The notes beneath the pieces were generated by a model that saw nothing but the letters and a program-made list of their open reading frames with translations, ran no database searches and was not told where the DNA came from. A DNA stretch of 7,558 nucleotides from Phycisphaerae bacterium (lineage in GTDB: Bacteria > Planctomycetota > Phycisphaerae > Phycisphaerales > UBA1924): assembly GCA_016794945.1 (NCBI GenBank), contig JAEUIX010000085.1, positions 1-7,558 of the forward strand, given 5' to 3'. Each line of letters opens with the position of its first letter. Within the stretch, counting starts at the first letter, position 1. The position numbers and the translations under genes were made by a program. Shown here in pieces: positions 6,241 through 7,558 of the stretch.

Positions 6241-7056
6241 GTGGCGCGACCCGAACCGAGAAAGCGCCCGTACCGGGACGTGCTGAAGCAGCAGCAGCGC
6301 GAACGGCGCGGCCTGCCCACGGCCGGACCCTCGCCCGTGCAGCCGCAGGCGACGACGCTGTGGGAATACCCGAGCCAGCACTACCAGTCGTGGATCGACG
6401 AGCGAGGGGTGCAGCACCGGTCGCGCTCCGGCATGCAGGGGCACCGCGACTACGCGGGGGCCACGCCCTCGTGGGTGATTCTGCAGTTGCTCCTGCGGTA
6501 CACCAAGCCCGGCGACGTGGTGGTCGATCCCATGTGCGGGAGCGGCACGACGCTGGACGTGTGCGCCGATGCGGGACGCACGGGCATCGGCTTCGACCTG
6601 GCGCCGAGCCGGCCCGACATCCGCCAGGCCGATGCGCGAAGGCTGCCGCTGGGCGACCGCACGGCGGACTTCGTGTTCGTCGACCCGCCGTACTCCACGC
6701 ACATCGACTACAGCGATCACCCCGAGTGCATCGGCAAACTGGACGCGGGCGGAGCCGACCACGGGCGCGCGTACTACGCCGCGATGGACCGAGTCATCGG
6801 CGAGATCGACCGCGTGCTGCGCCCCGACCGGCACATGGCGCTCTACGTCAGCGATTCGTGGCGGACCGGCACCGGCTTCATGCCCATCGGCTTTGAACTG
6901 TTCGGCCTGCTCCGCCAGCGCTTCGAGGCCGTGGACATCATCGCCGTGGTGCGCCGGAACCAGAAACTCCAAAGGGGAAACTGGCGGCGCACGGCCGAAG
7001 AGCACGGCTTCTACCTGCGGGGCTTCAACTACCTGTTCATCATGCACAAGCGGTAA
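6241..7056 (+). CDS. Small DPPY-motif SAM-dependent methyltransferase (DNA N6-A/N4-C type suspected)
   Basis: The 271-residue product is a class I SAM-dependent methyltransferase. A basic N-terminus (residues 1-25, rich in K, R and Q) is followed by LWEYPSQHY (40-48), then GATPSWVI...RYTKPGD and the SAM-binding motif I DPMCGSGTT (96-104). FDL (118-120) probably supplies the acidic motif II residue. The catalytic motif IV is VDPPYSTHIDYSD (147-159), with DPPY at 148-151. DPPY is typical of enzymes methylating exocyclic amines of adenine or cytosine. A second half (about 178-271) contains EIDRVLRPDRHMALYVSDSW and a conserved-looking RGFNYLFIMHK end. Only about 45 residues separate motif I from IV, so no large target-recognition domain is evident. 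The start is GTG at 6241, 2 nt after the nrnA stop, with GGGG at 6230-6233; translation is probably coupled to nrnA. No restriction gene is adjacent. A solitary DNA methylase is my first choice; an RNA methylase with the same motif order is possible. Confidence 0.8.
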   Translation: MARPEPRKRPYRDVLKQQQRERRGLPTAGPSPVQPQATTLWEYPSQHYQSWIDERGVQHRSRSGMQGHRDYAGATPSWVILQLLLRYTKPGDVVVDPMCGSGTTLDVCADAGRTGIGFDLAPSRPDIRQADARRLPLGDRTADFVFVDPPYSTHIDYSDHPECIGKLDAGGADHGRAYYAAMDRVIGEIDRVLRPDRHMALYVSDSWRTGTGFMPIGFELFGLLRQRFEAVDIIAVVRRNQKLQRGNWRRTAEEHGFYLRGFNYLFIMHKR

Positions 7057-7057
7057 T

Positions 7058-7110
7058 CTGGGCGGTTTCCGGCGAACGCCGGGCAACTCCAGACACGCCC
7101 AATCGCCCAG
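7058..7110 (+). terminator. Nested inverted repeats after the methyltransferase gene, possible terminator
   Basis: Directly after the methyltransferase stop, CTGGGCG (7058-7064) pairs exactly with CGCCCAG (7104-7110). Inside that pair, CCGGCG (7069-7074) pairs with CGCCGG (7077-7082) around a tiny loop, in practice a five-pair stem with a GAAC loop. The position suits transcription termination of the ribF-nrnA-methyltransferase cluster, but no T-run follows either stem, so it is not a canonical intrinsic terminator. Confidence 0.35.
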
Positions 7111-7150
7111 GTTCACACGGGAATTCGACGGTTTTGTGGATTTCCTCTCC

Positions 7151-7167
7151 CGGGGTTGCAAACCCCG
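7151..7167. repeat. Perfect 7-bp inverted repeat with 3-nt spacer
   Basis: CGGGGTT (7151-7157) and AACCCCG (7161-7167) are perfect inverted arms around GCA. The element lies in the less GC-rich part of the 7057-7271 intergenic region, close to where a promoter for the exported-protein gene would be. It could be a protein-binding operator, an RNA hairpin in the read-through transcript, or chance. Confidence 0.4.
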
Positions 7168-7183
7168 CGAATTCGTGTACGCT
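7156..7183 (+). promoter_or_regulatory. Weak candidate promoter for the exported-protein gene
   Basis: TTGCAA (7156-7161, four of six matches to TTGACA) is followed after 16 nt by TACGCT (7178-7183, three of six matches to TATAAT). The surrounding 7111-7180 stretch is visibly less GC-rich than the rest of the window. Transcription starting near 7190 would give a leader of about 80 nt that begins just before the 7197-7220 hairpin. The boxes are poor matches and the call is mainly positional. Confidence 0.22.
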
Positions 7184-7196
7184 CTGGCCTACTCCG

Positions 7197-7220
7197 GGCC
7201 CGACGAGCGTCTCGTGGGCC
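7197..7220 (+). repeat. Strong imperfect hairpin in the presumed leader of the exported-protein gene
   Basis: GGCCC (7197-7201) pairs with GGGCC (7216-7220) and ACGAG (7203-7207) pairs with CTCGT (7211-7215), with G7202 bulged and a CGT loop at 7208-7210. That is ten pairs, and after one G-G mismatch C7194 and C7195 can pair with G7222 and G7223. It lies about 50 nt upstream of the start codon and would form in the mRNA leader. Function is unknown; it may stabilise the 5' end or regulate elongation. Confidence 0.45.
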
Positions 7221-7236
7221 GGGGTGCCAATCAGAC

Positions 7237-7254
7237 CCGCGGTTTTCGCCGCGG
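7237..7254 (+). repeat. CCGCGG hairpin immediately before the ribosome binding site
   Basis: CCGCGG at 7237-7242 and 7249-7254 can form a six-pair all-GC stem with a TTTTCG loop. The 3' arm ends 2 nt before the purine-rich ribosome binding site at 7257-7263, so the fold could influence ribosome access. Because CCGCGG is self-complementary, part of this pattern could arise by chance in such GC-rich DNA. Confidence 0.4.
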
Positions 7255-7256
7255 CG

Positions 7257-7263
7257 AGAGGAG
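7257..7263 (+). promoter_or_regulatory. Ribosome binding site of the exported-protein gene
   Basis: AGAGGAG begins a purine run that continues as GAGAGAGA up to the start. It lies 8 nt before the ATG at 7272 and 14 nt before the in-frame ATG at 7278, which favours 7272. It is one of the clearest Shine-Dalgarno sequences in the window and suggests a well-translated gene. Confidence 0.65.
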
Positions 7264-7271
7264 AGAGAGAC

Positions 7272-7558
7272 ATGGTTATGTCGCGTTTTGTCGTTGCGGG
7301 CGCTGTCGCCGTTCTCGGCGCCACCACGGTCGCTTCCGCTGACTTCTTCATCGACCAGCCGGTGACCGTGATCGGCGCGGCCGGTCCGCAGTTCGGCGGC
7401 ACGAGCTGGGGCACGGGCATCGGTGCACCGACCCCCGGCCCGCTGCACCTGCTGGGCACCTCGACGACCTACCCCGACGCCGGCTTCCCCGCGTTCTTCG
7501 TCATCGTGAGTTCTGTGGTCAACAACATCAACAGCCTCACCATCACCCTTGACTTCAC
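7272..7558 (+). CDS. Exported protein with N-terminal signal peptide (3' end outside the window)
   Basis: The frame is open from ATG 7272 to the right edge, giving 95 residues and an incomplete codon. The start is MVMSRFVVAGAVAVLGATTV, followed by ASA and then DFFIDQ. This is a textbook Sec signal peptide: a positive N-region (Arg5), a hydrophobic core at about 6-20 and an AxA cleavage site (Ala-Ser-Ala, before Asp24). The mature part is rich in G, T, P, V and aromatic residues, has no cysteine and few charges, and ends in alternating V, S, N, I, T and L residues that suggest beta strands. I do not recognise the family. Exported, beta-rich proteins with a C-terminal sorting signal such as PEP-CTERM are common in high-GC Planctomycetota, but any such signal would lie beyond the window. 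The gene has its own leader with hairpins and a good ribosome site, so it is probably transcribed separately from the upstream cluster. Confidence 0.75.
   Translation, partial: MVMSRFVVAGAVAVLGATTVASADFFIDQPVTVIGAAGPQFGGTSWGTGIGAPTPGPLHLLGTSTTYPDAGFPAFFVIVSSVVNNINSLTITLDF

Noticed and set aside
195..7056. Restriction-modification system formed by the nuclease-like gene and the methyltransferase
   Set aside because: The genes are more than 5 kb apart, on opposite strands and in different probable operons, each beside housekeeping or catabolic genes, and the nuclease core resembles repair-type rather than restriction enzymes.
7257..7270. GA-rich tandem repeat (GAGAGGAGAGAGAGA-like run) as a microsatellite
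   Set aside because: It is short and sits exactly at ribosome-binding distance from a start codon with a signal peptide, so a Shine-Dalgarno region explains it.
7190..7271. Known riboswitch in the leader of the exported-protein gene
   Set aside because: I compared it by eye with cobalamin, SAM, THF and fluoride consensus features and found no convincing match; the exported product also gives no metabolite hint.

Overview
The window is very GC-rich with strong G/C bias at third codon positions. It holds six recognisable protein genes plus one fragment at the left edge. The best guess for the source is a high-GC bacterium of the Planctomycetota (Phycisphaerae-like). That guess rests on general gene style: a compact PutA, an exported low-complexity protein behind a structured leader, and a small DPPY methyltransferase. 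No marker gene settles it. I see no rRNA, tRNA, CRISPR array, insertion sequence or phage gene.

Layout. At 2-226 (+) is the end of a small membrane protein that is open at the window edge. It converges on and overlaps by 32 nt a minus-strand gene (956-195) for a PD-(D/E)XK-type nuclease-like protein. Just upstream of that gene on the same strand is putA (4074-976). It encodes a compact 1032-residue bifunctional enzyme that oxidises proline to glutamate. A 125-bp divergent intergenic region (4075-4199) separates putA from a plus-strand cluster: ribF (FMN/FAD synthesis, 4200-5186), a DHH/DHHA1 phosphoesterase of the NrnA type (5183-6238, ATGA overlap with ribF) and a small DPPY-motif SAM-dependent methyltransferase (GTG start, 6241-7056, 2 nt after the nrnA stop). 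A 215-bp region with several inverted repeats follows. The last gene begins at 7272 (+); it encodes an exported protein and runs off the right end.

How the genes fit. The minus-strand pair is probably one transcript, as is the plus-strand trio. RibF makes the FAD that the proline dehydrogenase half of PutA requires, so the divergent pair is metabolically linked, although the link may be coincidental. NrnA is a housekeeping enzyme that recycles very short RNAs and pAp. The methyltransferase is the least predictable member: its motifs are clear but its substrate is not.

Most of the window is ordinary housekeeping or catabolism. The parts most worth a second look are the methyltransferase (catalytic halves in order I then IV, no obvious target-recognition domain, no restriction partner beside it), the nuclease-like gene behind putA, and the chain of hairpins in the leader of the exported protein. 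I did not find a convincing new multi-gene system.
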